Shown piece by piece: positions 32,074 through 41,998 of a DNA stretch of 58,480 nt (the stretch's first letter is position 1; the number at the start of each line of letters is the position of its first letter). The stretch lies in assembly GCF_002410825.1 (NCBI RefSeq), contig NZ_DHOS01000006.1, positions 23,406 to 81,885 of the forward strand, given 5' to 3'. The position numbers were made by a program, and so were the translations under genes. The notes under the pieces were generated by a model that was given only the letters and a program-made list of their open reading frames with translations, had not been told where the DNA came from and made no database searches. Origin of the DNA: Proteiniphilum sp. UBA5384. GTDB lineage: Bacteria; Bacteroidota; Bacteroidia; Bacteroidales; Dysgonomonadaceae.

Positions 32074-35000
32074 ATGGGATGGAATAATTTTATATCAAAG
32101 ATAGTCGGCAATAAGGCACAACGCGACCTGAACGAAATAAATCCGGCCGTGAAAAGAGTCAAGGCAGCCTATGCCGAAATAGAGAAGCTCTCTCATGATG
32201 AATTACGTAACAAGACGAAGGAGCTGGAAGCTCGCATTCAGGAATATGTAGCGGCAGAGAAGGCACAAATAGCAGAACTCAAAGCCGGCATAGAGGCAAT
32301 TGACATGGACAAACGAGAAACAGTCTGGTCCCAAGTCGATAAGCTGGAGAAAGATGTAATTGATAAATATGAGAAAGTGCTGGACGAAGTGTTGCCGGAA
32401 GCATTCTCCATTATGAAGGATACGGCACGTCGTTTCACAGAGGACCGGGAGATTGTAGTGACTGCTACTGATTTCGACAAGGATTTGGCGGCCACCCACG
32501 ACTTTGTCCGTATTGAAGGAGACAAGGCAATTTACCAGAACCACTGGATCGCCGGAGGGAACGAGATTACCTGGGACATGGTGCATTATGATGTACAGCT
32601 TTTTGGTGGAGTTGTATTGCACCGTGGAAAAATTGCCGAAATGGCGACAGGAGAAGGTAAAACATTGGTAGCAACCCTTCCTGTTTTCCTGAATGCACTC
32701 ACTCATGAGGGGGTACATGTAGTGACAGTGAATGATTACCTGGCGAAGCGTGACTCGGAATGGATGGGCCCCATGTATATGTTCCATGGCTTGTCGGTTG
32801 ATTGTATCGATAAGCATGAACCCAATTCTGATGCCCGCCGTAAAGCATATGAATCGGATATTACTTTCGGTACCAATAACGAGTTCGGGTTCGATTACCT
32901 GCGTGATAATATGGCTGTCTCACCGAAAGACCTGGTACAACGCAAGCATAACTATGCCATTGTGGATGAGGTGGACTCGGTATTGATTGACGATGCCCGT
33001 ACCCCGCTGATTATCTCAGGTCCGGTACCCAAAGGTGACGACCAGCTATACGACCAGTTCCGTCCAAGGGTGGAAATGATCGTTAAGGCACAACGGGAAT
33101 TGACGACCCATCTACTTGCCGAAGCGAAGGCAAAGATGGCCTCTTCCGATCCTAAGGAGCAGGAGGAAGGTGCACTGTTGCTTTTCCGTTCTTATAAAGG
33201 GATGCCAAAATATAAACCACTTATCAAGTTCCTCAGTGAACAGGGGGTAAGGGCTGCCATGTTGAAGGTGGAGGCATTCTACATGCAAGAGCAGATGCGA
33301 AACATGCATATTGTAACCGATCCTCTGTATTTCGTCATTGATGAAAAGCAAAACAGTATCGAACTGACGGACAAGGGAATTGATCTGCTGACAGGGAAGT
33401 CGGACGACCCTCTATTCTTTGTCCTTCCCGATATCGGTGCCGAGATGTCGGAACTCGAAAGTGCTTCACTTTCTGACGAAGAAAGGGCCGCAAAAAAAGA
33501 CGAATTGATGCAGAACTATGCCGTGAAATCGGAACGTGTGCATACCGTCAACCAGTTGCTGAAAGCATATACGTTGTTCGAAAAAGATGATGAGTATGTG
33601 GTGATCGACAATAAGGTGAAAATTGTGGATGAACAGACCGGCCGTGTGATGGAAGGGCGCCGCTATTCCGACGGTCTCCATCAGGCAATCGAAGCAAAGG
33701 AACGCGTAAAAGTGGAAGCGGCCACCCAGACATTTGCCACGATCACCCTGCAGAACTTCTTCAGGATGTATAGCAAGCTGGCCGGGATGACCGGTACGGC
33801 TGAGACTGAGGCGGGCGAGTTCTGGGATATTTATAAACTGGATGTGGTGGTAATACCTACCAACAGGCCTATTATCCGGGATGACCAGAACGACCGTATC
33901 TATAAGACCAAACGAGAGAAATATACGGCTGTGATCGAAGAGGTGGTAAAACTTACAGATCAAGGGCGACCCGTCCTGGTGGGTACCACTTCCGTGGAAA
34001 TTTCGGAATTGCTGAGTCGTATGCTTACCCTTCGTAAACTCAAACATAACGTATTGAACGCCAAATTACACCAACGTGAGGCTGAGATCGTTGCCAATGC
34101 CGGACAGAAAGGGATGGTCACTATTGCCACCAATATGGCCGGTCGTGGTACCGACATCAAGCTTACTCCTGAAGTGAGGGAAGCTGGAGGGCTGGCTATC
34201 ATCGGTACAGAGCGGCATGAGTCGCGCCGTGTAGACCGCCAGTTGAGAGGGCGTGCCGGACGTCAGGGAGATCCGGGATCGAGTGTATTCTTCGTTTCGT
34301 TGGAAGACGACTTGATGCGTCTCTTCGCCACCGAGAGGATTGCCGGACTGATGGACCGGATGGGATTTAAAGAGGGAGATGTATTAGAGCACAATATGTT
34401 GAGTAAATCAGTAGAACGTGCTCAGAAGAAGGTAGAAGAGAACAACTTCGGTATCCGTAAACGTCTGCTTGAATACGACGATGTGATGAACGCACAGCGT
34501 GAAGTAATCTACAAACGCCGTCGTCATGCCTTGATGGGCGAACGGATCGATAACGACGTGGCCAACATGATTACGGAGACTTCGAAGAATATTGTGGAAG
34601 TCAATGAAGACAATTACGAAGGCATGAAATTCGACCTGCTTCGTGTCATGGCACTCGATATCCCTTTCAAAGAAGAAGAAATGAAACGGATGAAGCTGAA
34701 TGATCAGTTGGAAGCGGTTACTACACAGTCCTTTGAAACATTCAAGCGTAAATCGGATAGGCTGGCCGAAATTGCCCAACCGGTGATTAAGCAAGTCTAT
34801 GAGAACCAAGGAGCCATGTATGAAAATATCCTGATTCCCATTACGGATGGAAAGAGGGTATATAATATCTCGTGTAATCTGAAAGAAGCATATGAAAGTG
34901 GCTCTAAGGCATTGGTAAAAGCATTTGAAAAATCAATCCTGCTGCATACCATCGATGAAGACTGGAAAGAGCATCTCCGGGAGATGGATGAATTGCGCCA

Positions 35001-35370
35001 ATCTGTGCAGAATGCAAGCTATGAACAGAAGGACCCGTTATTGATCTATAAACTAGAGTCGTTTGAGCTCTTCAGGACCATGGTTAATAATATCAATTCA
35101 AAATCGGTATCTATACTGATGAGAGGCCAGATACCGGTACAGGATCCGGCAAGCGTTCGCAGGGCTGCCCCCGAACAAAAGACCGATTACAGCAAATACC
35201 GCACCCAGAAAGAGGAGTCGGACGGGATACCTGCAGGTGGAGGCGATAACAGTCCGCAACAGAGACAATCCCAGAAATTAGAGCCTATCCGTGTGGAGAA
35301 AAAGGTGGGAAGAAATGATCCCTGTCCTTGTGGGAGTGGAAAAAAATATAAAAATTGTCATGGTGCTTAA
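32074..35370 (+). CDS. secA: Preprotein translocase subunit SecA
   Basis: ATPase motor of Sec export at the inner membrane. At 1098 residues it has the length usual for Bacteroidota, with insertions relative to E. coli (901). Motifs: Walker A MATGEGKTLVATLP near residue 195, FDYLRDNMA, the DEAD-like box IVDEVDSVLIDDARTPLIISGP, GMTGTAETE, the motif VI segment RGRAGRQGDPGSSVFFVS, and the C-terminal SEC-C zinc motif CPCGSGKKYKNCHG. The start at 32074 (MGWNNFISKIVG) follows a tandem repeat. A terminator follows at 35387. It is the export route for the lipoproteins and barrel proteins of this window. Confidence 0.98.
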   Translation: MGWNNFISKIVGNKAQRDLNEINPAVKRVKAAYAEIEKLSHDELRNKTKELEARIQEYVAAEKAQIAELKAGIEAIDMDKRETVWSQVDKLEKDVIDKYEKVLDEVLPEAFSIMKDTARRFTEDREIVVTATDFDKDLAATHDFVRIEGDKAIYQNHWIAGGNEITWDMVHYDVQLFGGVVLHRGKIAEMATGEGKTLVATLPVFLNALTHEGVHVVTVNDYLAKRDSEWMGPMYMFHGLSVDCIDKHEPNSDARRKAYESDITFGTNNEFGFDYLRDNMAVSPKDLVQRKHNYAIVDEVDSVLIDDARTPLIISGPVPKGDDQLYDQFRPRVEMIVKAQRELTTHLLAEAKAKMASSDPKEQEEGALLLFRSYKGMPKYKPLIKFLSEQGVRAAMLKVEAFYMQEQMRNMHIVTDPLYFVIDEKQNSIELTDKGIDLLTGKSDDPLFFVLPDIGAEMSELESASLSDEERAAKKDELMQNYAVKSERVHTVNQLLKAYTLFEKDDEYVVIDNKVKIVDEQTGRVMEGRRYSDGLHQAIEAKERVKVEAATQTFATITLQNFFRMYSKLAGMTGTAETEAGEFWDIYKLDVVVIPTNRPIIRDDQNDRIYKTKREKYTAVIEEVVKLTDQGRPVLVGTTSVEISELLSRMLTLRKLKHNVLNAKLHQREAEIVANAGQKGMVTIATNMAGRGTDIKLTPEVREAGGLAIIGTERHESRRVDRQLRGRAGRQGDPGSSVFFVSLEDDLMRLFATERIAGLMDRMGFKEGDVLEHNMLSKSVERAQKKVEENNFGIRKRLLEYDDVMNAQREVIYKRRRHALMGERIDNDVANMITETSKNIVEVNEDNYEGMKFDLLRVMALDIPFKEEEMKRMKLNDQLEAVTTQSFETFKRKSDRLAEIAQPVIKQVYENQGAMYENILIPITDGKRVYNISCNLKEAYESGSKALVKAFEKSILLHTIDEDWKEHLREMDELRQSVQNASYEQKDPLLIYKLESFELFRTMVNNINSKSVSILMRGQIPVQDPASVRRAAPEQKTDYSKYRTQKEESDGIPAGGGDNSPQQRQSQKLEPIRVEKKVGRNDPCPCGSGKKYKNCHGA

Positions 35371-35386
35371 ACCGTTATAAAAGATT

Positions 35387-35421
35387 AAAACAGGAAGCTT
35401 AATAAACTTCCTGTTTTTTTT
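35387..35421 (+). terminator. Intrinsic terminator after secA
   Basis: AAAACAGGAAG (35387-35397) pairs with CTTCCTGTTTT (35407-35417) and continues as a T tract. Confidence 0.88.
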
Positions 35422-35450
35422 GTTAAATCCGGAAAAAAGCAGTACCTTAG
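35419..35450 (+). promoter_or_regulatory. Two-part promoter for gyrA overlapping the secA terminator
   Basis: TTTG at 35419-35422, formed by the end of the terminator T tract, then 20 bases and TACCTTAG at 35443-35450 (one mismatch to TAnnTTTG). The gyrA ATG is 91 bases downstream. Confidence 0.5.
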
Positions 35451-35541
35451 TCTGTCCAAATATTGGAAAATTGAAAATACTTACTAAGCTGTTTATAAGC
35501 TGCATAGAAATATTAGTTGAAGAGAAAAATCACTTTGTAAT

Positions 35542-38058
35542 ATGATTGATCAGGAAGACAGAATCATCAAGATTAATATCGAAGATGAAATGAAGTCGTC
35601 GTACATCGACTATTCGATGTCGGTAATTGTTTCGCGGGCCTTACCCGATGTACGTGATGGTTTCAAACCGGTACACCGACGCATCCTTTACGGTATGTCG
35701 GAATTGGGCAATACGGCCGATAAGCCCCATAAGAAATCGGCGAGAATCGTCGGAGAGGTATTGGGTAAATACCATCCTCATGGCGATTCTTCGGTGTATA
35801 ATGCCATGGTGCGCCTCGCGCAGCATTGGAGTATGCGCTACACGCTGGTAGACGGTCAGGGAAATATGGGTAGTGTCGATGGAGACAGTCCCGCCGCCAT
35901 GAGGTATACCGAAGCGCGTTTGAACAGATTGGCTGAGGAAATGCTCAGGGATATCGATAAAGAAACGGTCGATTTTCAATTGAACTTCGATGATACCTTG
36001 CAGGAGCCTTCGGTACTGCCCACCCGTATCCCCAACCTGCTTATCAACGGCTCATCGGGAATCGCAGTGGGTATGGCTACCAATATTGCCCCCCACAACC
36101 TTACAGAATGTATCAACGGCATCATTGCCTATATCGATGACAAAGATATTGATACCCAGGGACTGATGCATTATATCAAAGCACCCGATTTCCCTACAGG
36201 AGGTTATATCTACGGTTATAAAGGAGTGGAAGAAGCTTTTGAGACGGGCAGGGGACGTATTGTGATGCGTGGAAAAGCAGAAATTGAAAGCGGTAAGACC
36301 CACGATAAAATTATTATTTCGGAAATACCTTATCTGGTCAACAAAGCCGATCTGATCAAGCATATCGCTGATCTGGTGTCGGAGAAGAGGATTGATGGCA
36401 TATCCAATGTCAATGATGAATCGGACAGGGAGGGGATGCGTATCGTGGTAGATATCAAAAGAGATGGCAACGCCAATGTCGTTCTCAACAAACTATATAA
36501 GCTTACCGCCTTGCAGTCGTCGTTCAGCGTGAATAATATCGCGTTGGTGAAAGGACGTCCGGAGTTGCTCTCACTCAAAAGGATGATAGAACTCTTTGTG
36601 GAACACCGTATCGATGTGGTGACCCGTCGTACCAGATACGAGTTACGGAAAGCCGAGGAACGGGCACATATCCTTGAAGGATTAATTATTGCTTCCGATA
36701 ATATCGACGAAGTGATAGCTATTATCCGTAGTTCATCCACCCCTCAGGAAGCCATACAGCGACTGATGGAACGGTTCTCACTCAGCGAAATCCAGTCCCG
36801 TGCCATCGTTGAAATGCGATTAAGGCAACTGACCGGTCTTGAACAGGATAAACTGCATGCTGAATACGAGGAAATCCAGAAGCTGATTGCTTATCTTAAT
36901 GAAATACTGGTCAATGAGGAACTTAGGATGAATGTAATCAAGGATGAGTTGATCGAGGTCCGGAATAAATATGGCGACGAACGCCGTTCGGAAATCATTT
37001 TCTCTTCAGAAGAGATGAATCCCGAGGATTTCTATGCCAATGACGATATGGTAATCACCATTTCCCATATGGGTTATATTAAACGTACACCTCTGGCCGA
37101 TTTCCATACCCAAAACCGGGGTGGAGTAGGGGTGAGGGGAACCGATACCCGGGAAGAGGATTTTGTGGAGCATATCTATCCTGCCACTACCCACAATTAT
37201 ATGCTTTTCTTTACCCAGAAGGGAAAATGTTATTGGCTGAGGGTATTTGAAATTCCCGAAGGAACCAGGAACTCGAAAGGACGTGCCATTCAAAACTTAC
37301 TGAATATTGATTCGGATGACGCAGTAAATGCCTTTGTGCGGGTAGAAACACTGCAGGATAAAGAGTATATCAACTCCCATAACCTCCTCTTCTGTACCCA
37401 ACAGGGAGTCGTGAAGAAAACACCGCTCGAAGCGTATTCAAGACCAAGGCAAAACGGGGTGAATGCTATCACTATAAGGGAGGACGACCGGGTAATCGGA
37501 GTGCGACTTACCGACGGTAACCAACATGTAATCCTTGCCAACCGCAATGGACGTGCAATCCGATTTGCAGAAACAGACGTCCGACCAATGGGACGTACTG
37601 CCACAGGGGTGAGGGGAATGACACTCGATGAAGATGGACAGGATTGTGTAATAGGCATGATATGCATGAAACCCGATTCGGAAGATACCATCCTGGTAGT
37701 GTCTGAACAGGGCTTCGGAAAGAGGACAAAACTAAACGATGACGACGGTGAACCGATATACCGGATTACCCGTAGAGGCGGTAAAGGAGTAAAGACGCTC
37801 AACGTAACCGAAAAGACCGGTAAACTCGTCGCTATCAAAAGTGTAACAGATGACAATGATTTAATGATAATTAACAAGTCAGGCGTTACAATTCGTGTGA
37901 AAATTTCCGACCTTCGTATTATGGGACGGGCTACACAAGGCGTTCGTCTGATCAATCTGGAAAAAAGGAATGATCAAATTGCCTCTGTATGCAAAGTAAA
38001 TGCGCAGGAAGACGAAATAGAAAATATTGATGAAGCAGAAGAAACTGATGAGGAATAA
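35542..38058 (+). CDS. gyrA: DNA gyrase subunit A
   Basis: Breakage-reunion subunit of gyrase, which introduces negative supercoils with GyrB. The 838-residue product has YSMSVIVSRALPDVRDG, the quinolone region HPHGDSSVYN (Ser83, Asn87), the active-site Tyr123 in AAMRYTEARL, and a six-bladed C-terminal domain that includes the GyrA box RRGGKG, which separates it from ParC. The residue matching E. coli Asp87 is Asn, a change that lowers quinolone sensitivity in E. coli; the matching Ser83 is kept. The tail is acidic (EIENIDEAEETDEE). It is followed 135 bases later by a TPR protein gene, a common neighbour in Bacteroidales. Confidence 0.98.
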   Translation: MIDQEDRIIKINIEDEMKSSYIDYSMSVIVSRALPDVRDGFKPVHRRILYGMSELGNTADKPHKKSARIVGEVLGKYHPHGDSSVYNAMVRLAQHWSMRYTLVDGQGNMGSVDGDSPAAMRYTEARLNRLAEEMLRDIDKETVDFQLNFDDTLQEPSVLPTRIPNLLINGSSGIAVGMATNIAPHNLTECINGIIAYIDDKDIDTQGLMHYIKAPDFPTGGYIYGYKGVEEAFETGRGRIVMRGKAEIESGKTHDKIIISEIPYLVNKADLIKHIADLVSEKRIDGISNVNDESDREGMRIVVDIKRDGNANVVLNKLYKLTALQSSFSVNNIALVKGRPELLSLKRMIELFVEHRIDVVTRRTRYELRKAEERAHILEGLIIASDNIDEVIAIIRSSSTPQEAIQRLMERFSLSEIQSRAIVEMRLRQLTGLEQDKLHAEYEEIQKLIAYLNEILVNEELRMNVIKDELIEVRNKYGDERRSEIIFSSEEMNPEDFYANDDMVITISHMGYIKRTPLADFHTQNRGGVGVRGTDTREEDFVEHIYPATTHNYMLFFTQKGKCYWLRVFEIPEGTRNSKGRAIQNLLNIDSDDAVNAFVRVETLQDKEYINSHNLLFCTQQGVVKKTPLEAYSRPRQNGVNAITIREDDRVIGVRLTDGNQHVILANRNGRAIRFAETDVRPMGRTATGVRGMTLDEDGQDCVIGMICMKPDSEDTILVVSEQGFGKRTKLNDDDGEPIYRITRRGGKGVKTLNVTEKTGKLVAIKSVTDDNDLMIINKSGVTIRVKISDLRIMGRATQGVRLINLEKRNDQIASVCKVNAQEDEIENIDEAEETDEE

Positions 38059-38193
38059 TTGGTTGTAATGGGTATCATACACCATAAAAATTATTATTTA
38101 ATTAAACTTTTTGAATTGATTTAGTCAATAAATACGCAGGACACTAATTAGAAGAGAATATACAAATTAGTTTAATCACAAAAATATGACAAA

Positions 38194-39468
38194 ATGAAAA
38201 GAATCCTATTCCTTACTATGATTGCCATTTTCTCCACGGGAAGCATCCTCGCACAGAAATCGGCTCTTAGAGATGCTAAAAGGGCATTGGGACGTGACGA
38301 TTTGAATGAAGCGCGCACTCTGATCAAACAAGCATCCACCAATGCGGAGACTGCTAACGATCCCGAAACCTGGAAGGTGATGGGGGATATTGGCAATAAA
38401 GCTTTCGATAATGAAAGAACTAAAACGATGCTGAACCAGAACGCCAATGAGAAAGTGATGTATGATGGATTGCTGGAGTCTTACAATCCTTATTTGAAAG
38501 CCGATTCACTGGGAGAATTACCGGATGACAAAGGGAAAGTAAAGAACAAATTCCGCAAAGATATTGCCGGTGTCCTGCGGGCCAATCATCCGTTCTATAT
38601 CAATGGTGGAGTTTTTTACAATGAACAGAACAATTACAAGAAAGCTGCCGATTTCTTTGAAACTTACTGGAATATACCCTCTCTACCGATGTTTGAAGGT
38701 CAGAAAGATGCATTCGTGATTGACAGTACCTTTCAGACTATCAAGTATTATGCTATTATTACTGCCATCCAGGCTGAACAGCATGATAGGGCGGTAGCAT
38801 TGCTGAACCGTGCTGCTAAAGAACCATTTATCGACAACAGCGCTTATAAGGAAAGTGATATCTATGAATTATTGGCAAGCGAATACCTCAATCTGGGTGA
38901 TTCTGTCAAATTTTTAGAAGCTCTCAATCTCGGTGCGGATAAATTTCCTAACAGCAAGTATTTTATTCCCAATCTGATTAACGTGTTTATTCGTAATGGA
39001 GAGTCAGACAAGGCAATGGAGTATCTCGACCAGGCGATTGCCAATGACCCTTCCAATGCTTGCGACCTGAATAGTGTGAAAGGAGCGCTCTTGGCAGAAA
39101 AAGAAGATTATACCGGAGCTGAAGCGGAATACAAGAAAGCTCTTGCTCAAGATCCCAATTGCGAAAGGGCATTGGAAAACCTTGCAAGAAATTACATCAT
39201 CCAGGCTCAGAATATAAAAGAAACAACCGCCACCTTGACCAATAGGCAACAACAGGTTGAGAACGACAAAAAAACAGTGGAACTGTATCAGCAATCACTT
39301 CCTTATCTGGAAAAACTGGAACAGGCGCTGAAAAGCAGAAGTGCTTCCCAGGAAGAAATCAATAGCGTTCTTTTGCTGCTTAGGAACGCATACTATAACT
39401 TGAGTGTATTGGGCGTCGATAAATCAGAAGAATTGAAAGTAATAGAAAGTCAACTGAACCTTGAATAA
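38194..39468 (+). CDS. Exported tetratricopeptide-repeat protein
   Basis: A 424-residue periplasmic protein with signal peptide (cleavage near SILAQ, residue 20). It is mostly helical with TPR-like units; the clearest are at about residues 255-330 (SDKAMEYLDQAIANDPSNACDL, then DYTGAEAEYKKALAQDPNCERALENLARNY). The rest is helical repeat plus a coiled-coil stretch (about 345-390). TPR proteins act as scaffolds for other proteins; partners are unknown. It often sits downstream of gyrA in Bacteroidales, and a terminator follows at 39494. Confidence 0.88.
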   Translation: MKRILFLTMIAIFSTGSILAQKSALRDAKRALGRDDLNEARTLIKQASTNAETANDPETWKVMGDIGNKAFDNERTKTMLNQNANEKVMYDGLLESYNPYLKADSLGELPDDKGKVKNKFRKDIAGVLRANHPFYINGGVFYNEQNNYKKAADFFETYWNIPSLPMFEGQKDAFVIDSTFQTIKYYAIITAIQAEQHDRAVALLNRAAKEPFIDNSAYKESDIYELLASEYLNLGDSVKFLEALNLGADKFPNSKYFIPNLINVFIRNGESDKAMEYLDQAIANDPSNACDLNSVKGALLAEKEDYTGAEAEYKKALAQDPNCERALENLARNYIIQAQNIKETTATLTNRQQQVENDKKTVELYQQSLPYLEKLEQALKSRSASQEEINSVLLLLRNAYYNLSVLGVDKSEELKVIESQLNLE

Positions 39469-39493
39469 ATTCAGATAGCAATCGATAATGATG

Positions 39494-39531
39494 AAAGGAA
39501 GGAAATCCATTGGCGTTTTCCTTCCTTTTTT
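39494..39531 (+). terminator. Intrinsic terminator after the TPR gene
   Basis: AAAGGAAGGAAA pairs with TTTTCCTTCCTTTTTT around a short loop; the T tract ends at 39531. Confidence 0.85.
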
Positions 39532-39672
39532 CAGTAAAAGAATAAAGGACGAGAAAAAATAGACAATTTAATTAAACATAATAGTAATTATAGGAAAAAC
39601 TATCTGCGATCTCAGAGAGGTTAGCAAGATTGGTATATTCCATATTCTATTATATTATTGGCATATTTTTAT

Positions 39673-39680
39673 TACTTTTG
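39673..39680 (+). promoter_or_regulatory. -7 element TACTTTTG for the purM operon
   Basis: Exact TAnnTTTG 29 bases before the purM ATG. The 241-base gap also holds the preceding terminator and nothing else recognised. Confidence 0.55.
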
Positions 39681-39709
39681 TACTCAATAATCCAGATAAA
39701 TTTAAATTA

Positions 39710-40885
39710 ATGACTGATAATCAGCGATATATCCGGCGTGGAGTGTCAGCCTCCAAAGAAGATGTGCATAATGCCATCAAGTCGGTAGATAAAGGTATAT
39801 TTCCGAAGGCTTTTTGCAAGATTGTCCCCGATTATTTAGGAAACGATCCGGAATACTGCAATATCATGCATGCCGACGGAGCCGGCACCAAGTCATCCCT
39901 CGCCTATATTTATTGGCGTGAAACCGGAGATATTTCCGTATGGAAAGGCATTGCACAGGACGCGTTGATTATGAATATAGATGATCTCCTTTGCGTGGGT
40001 GCCACTGATAATATTCTTCTTTCTTCCACCATCGGCAGGAACAAGAATCTGATCCCGGGAGAAGTGATATCAGCTATCATCAGTGGAACCAATGAGTTGT
40101 GCGAAGAACTTTCAGAGCTTGGCGTGCATATTTATCCTACGGGCGGCGAAACAGCCGATGTGGGCGATCTGGTTCGTACAATTATTGTAGATAGTACGGT
40201 CACCTGCCGCATGAAGCGTGCTGATATTATCGATAATGCCTGTATTCAGGCCGGAGATGTAATCGTGGGACTTTCGTCAACAGGACAGGCAACCTACGAG
40301 AAAGAATACAATGGTGGTATGGGAAGTAACGGTCTTACTTCGGCACGCCACGACGTATTTGCCAATTATCTGGCACAAAAGTATCCCGAAAGCTATGATG
40401 CTGCTATCCCTTCCGACCTGATTTATTCCGGCCGGATGAAACTGACCGATGAAATTGATAATTTGGGTATTGATGCCGGAAAACTGGTACTCTCCCCCAC
40501 CCGAACTTATGCTCCGATTATATCGCTTATAATCAGTGAATTGAATTGGGAAATTCATGGAATAGTACATTGCTCAGGCGGTGCCCAGACCAAGATACTC
40601 CATTTTCTGGGCAATAAACTTAAAGTGGTAAAAAATAACCTATTCCCTATCCCACCTCTCTTCAATCTGATACAAAAACAATCCGGCACGACATGGAACG
40701 AGATGTATAAAGTATTCAATATGGGGCATCGCATGGAAATTTACTTGCCTTCCGCATATGCGCAACGAGTAATCGATATAGCCCGTTCATTCAACGTGGA
40801 TGCCCGGATCGTGGGGCATGTTGAGAAATCGGATGTCCGGGAGTTAGTGATCGAAAGTGAATTCGGACAATTCCGTTACATATAA
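39710..40885 (+). CDS. purM: Phosphoribosylformylglycinamidine cyclo-ligase (AIR synthetase)
   Basis: Closes the imidazole ring of AIR in purine synthesis using ATP. The 391-residue product is the longer Bacteroidota form; the family signature appears as IMHADGAGTKSSLAYIYW near residue 50 (usual form DGVGTK), DALIMNIDDLLCVGAT, IYPTGGETADVGD, GDVIVGLSSTGQATYE and HCSGGAQTKILHF. Divergent from E. coli PurM but consistent with the purM that precedes prfA in Bacteroidales. It is followed by prfA after 9 bases and probably shares its transcript. Confidence 0.93.
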   Translation: MTDNQRYIRRGVSASKEDVHNAIKSVDKGIFPKAFCKIVPDYLGNDPEYCNIMHADGAGTKSSLAYIYWRETGDISVWKGIAQDALIMNIDDLLCVGATDNILLSSTIGRNKNLIPGEVISAIISGTNELCEELSELGVHIYPTGGETADVGDLVRTIIVDSTVTCRMKRADIIDNACIQAGDVIVGLSSTGQATYEKEYNGGMGSNGLTSARHDVFANYLAQKYPESYDAAIPSDLIYSGRMKLTDEIDNLGIDAGKLVLSPTRTYAPIISLIISELNWEIHGIVHCSGGAQTKILHFLGNKLKVVKNNLFPIPPLFNLIQKQSGTTWNEMYKVFNMGHRMEIYLPSAYAQRVIDIARSFNVDARIVGHVEKSDVRELVIESEFGQFRYI

Positions 40886-40894
40886 ACAGTTTGT

Positions 40895-41980
40895 ATGCCA
40901 GAAAACTCATTACTCGATAAATTATCACATTTAGTGACCCGCTTCGAAGAAGTGGCCATATTGATCACTGCCCCGGAAGTGATTTCGGATATGGATCGTT
41001 ATGTAAAACTGAATAAAGAATATAGTGATCTCCAGAAGATTGTGGAAGTGCGCAATGAATATAAAACTGCACTGGACAGCGTAACTGAAGCAAAAAATAT
41101 CCTGGCCAATGAGTCGGATACTGATCTAAAACAGCTTGCCAATGAAGAACTGGCCATCAATTCTGAAAAACTTCCCCAATTGGAAGAGAAAATCAAACTG
41201 TTGCTCATTCCCGCCGATCCTGAAGATGCCAAGAACGTGGTGATGGAAATACGTGGGGGGACCGGTGGTGACGAAGCAGCTATTTTTGCGGGAGACCTCT
41301 ATAAGATGTATGCCAAATATTGCGAGAGCAAAGGCTGGACTACTGAATTGGTTAGCTTTACCGAAGGAACGTCCGGTGGTTATAAAGAAATTATTTTTAC
41401 CGTGAGCGGAAGCGATGTCTACGGCACGTTGAAGTATGAATCGGGAGTACATCGCGTACAACGGGTACCGCAAACAGAGACTCAGGGCCGCGTACATACA
41501 TCGGCTGCTACAGTAGCCGTATTGCCGGAAGCAGAAGAGTTTGATGTGGAACTGAATCCCGCTGACATCGATTTTCATACCGCCCGTTCGAGCGGTGCCG
41601 GCGGACAGAATGTGAATAAGGTGGAAACGAAGGTGCAGCTTACCCACAGACCGTCGGGTATCGTGGTTGTCTGCCAGCAGGCGCGTTCTCAACTTAAAAA
41701 TAGGGAGATCGCCATGCAAATGTTACGTACCAAACTTTACGATATCGAATTATCCAAGCGACAGGGAGATATTGCCTCACGGCGCAAGACAATGGTATCC
41801 ACGGGTGACCGCTCCGCCAAGATACGTACTTACAACTATCCGCAGGGGCGTATCACCGATCATCGTATCAATTATACTATTTATAATCTCTCCGCATTTA
41901 TGGAGGGCGATATACAGGGAGTAATCGACCAGTTGATGGTGAGCGAAAATGCTGAAAGGATGAAAGAGGCTGAGATGTGA
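40895..41980 (+). CDS. prfA: Peptide chain release factor 1
   Basis: Ends translation at UAA and UAG codons. The 361-residue protein has an N-terminal helical domain and the GGQ loop SSGAGGQNVNKVETKVQ (GGQ at residues 236-238), preceded by the codon-recognition region around HRVQRVPQTETQGRVHTSAATVAVLPE, which fits RF1 rather than RF2. No programmed frameshift is present, as expected for RF1. It lies between purM (9 bases upstream) and pyrF. Confidence 0.97.
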   Translation: MPENSLLDKLSHLVTRFEEVAILITAPEVISDMDRYVKLNKEYSDLQKIVEVRNEYKTALDSVTEAKNILANESDTDLKQLANEELAINSEKLPQLEEKIKLLLIPADPEDAKNVVMEIRGGTGGDEAAIFAGDLYKMYAKYCESKGWTTELVSFTEGTSGGYKEIIFTVSGSDVYGTLKYESGVHRVQRVPQTETQGRVHTSAATVAVLPEAEEFDVELNPADIDFHTARSSGAGGQNVNKVETKVQLTHRPSGIVVVCQQARSQLKNREIAMQMLRTKLYDIELSKRQGDIASRRKTMVSTGDRSAKIRTYNYPQGRITDHRINYTIYNLSAFMEGDIQGVIDQLMVSENAERMKEAEM

Positions 41981-41998
41981 AATGAAATGAAGAAATAT

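Noticed and set aside
37290..37955. 221-codon open frame on the minus strand
   Set aside because: Lies wholly within gyrA antisense; composition is a shadow of the real gene and no motif is present. The same holds for long antisense frames in secA (33466-34047), prfA (41126-41719) and pyrF (42014-42616).
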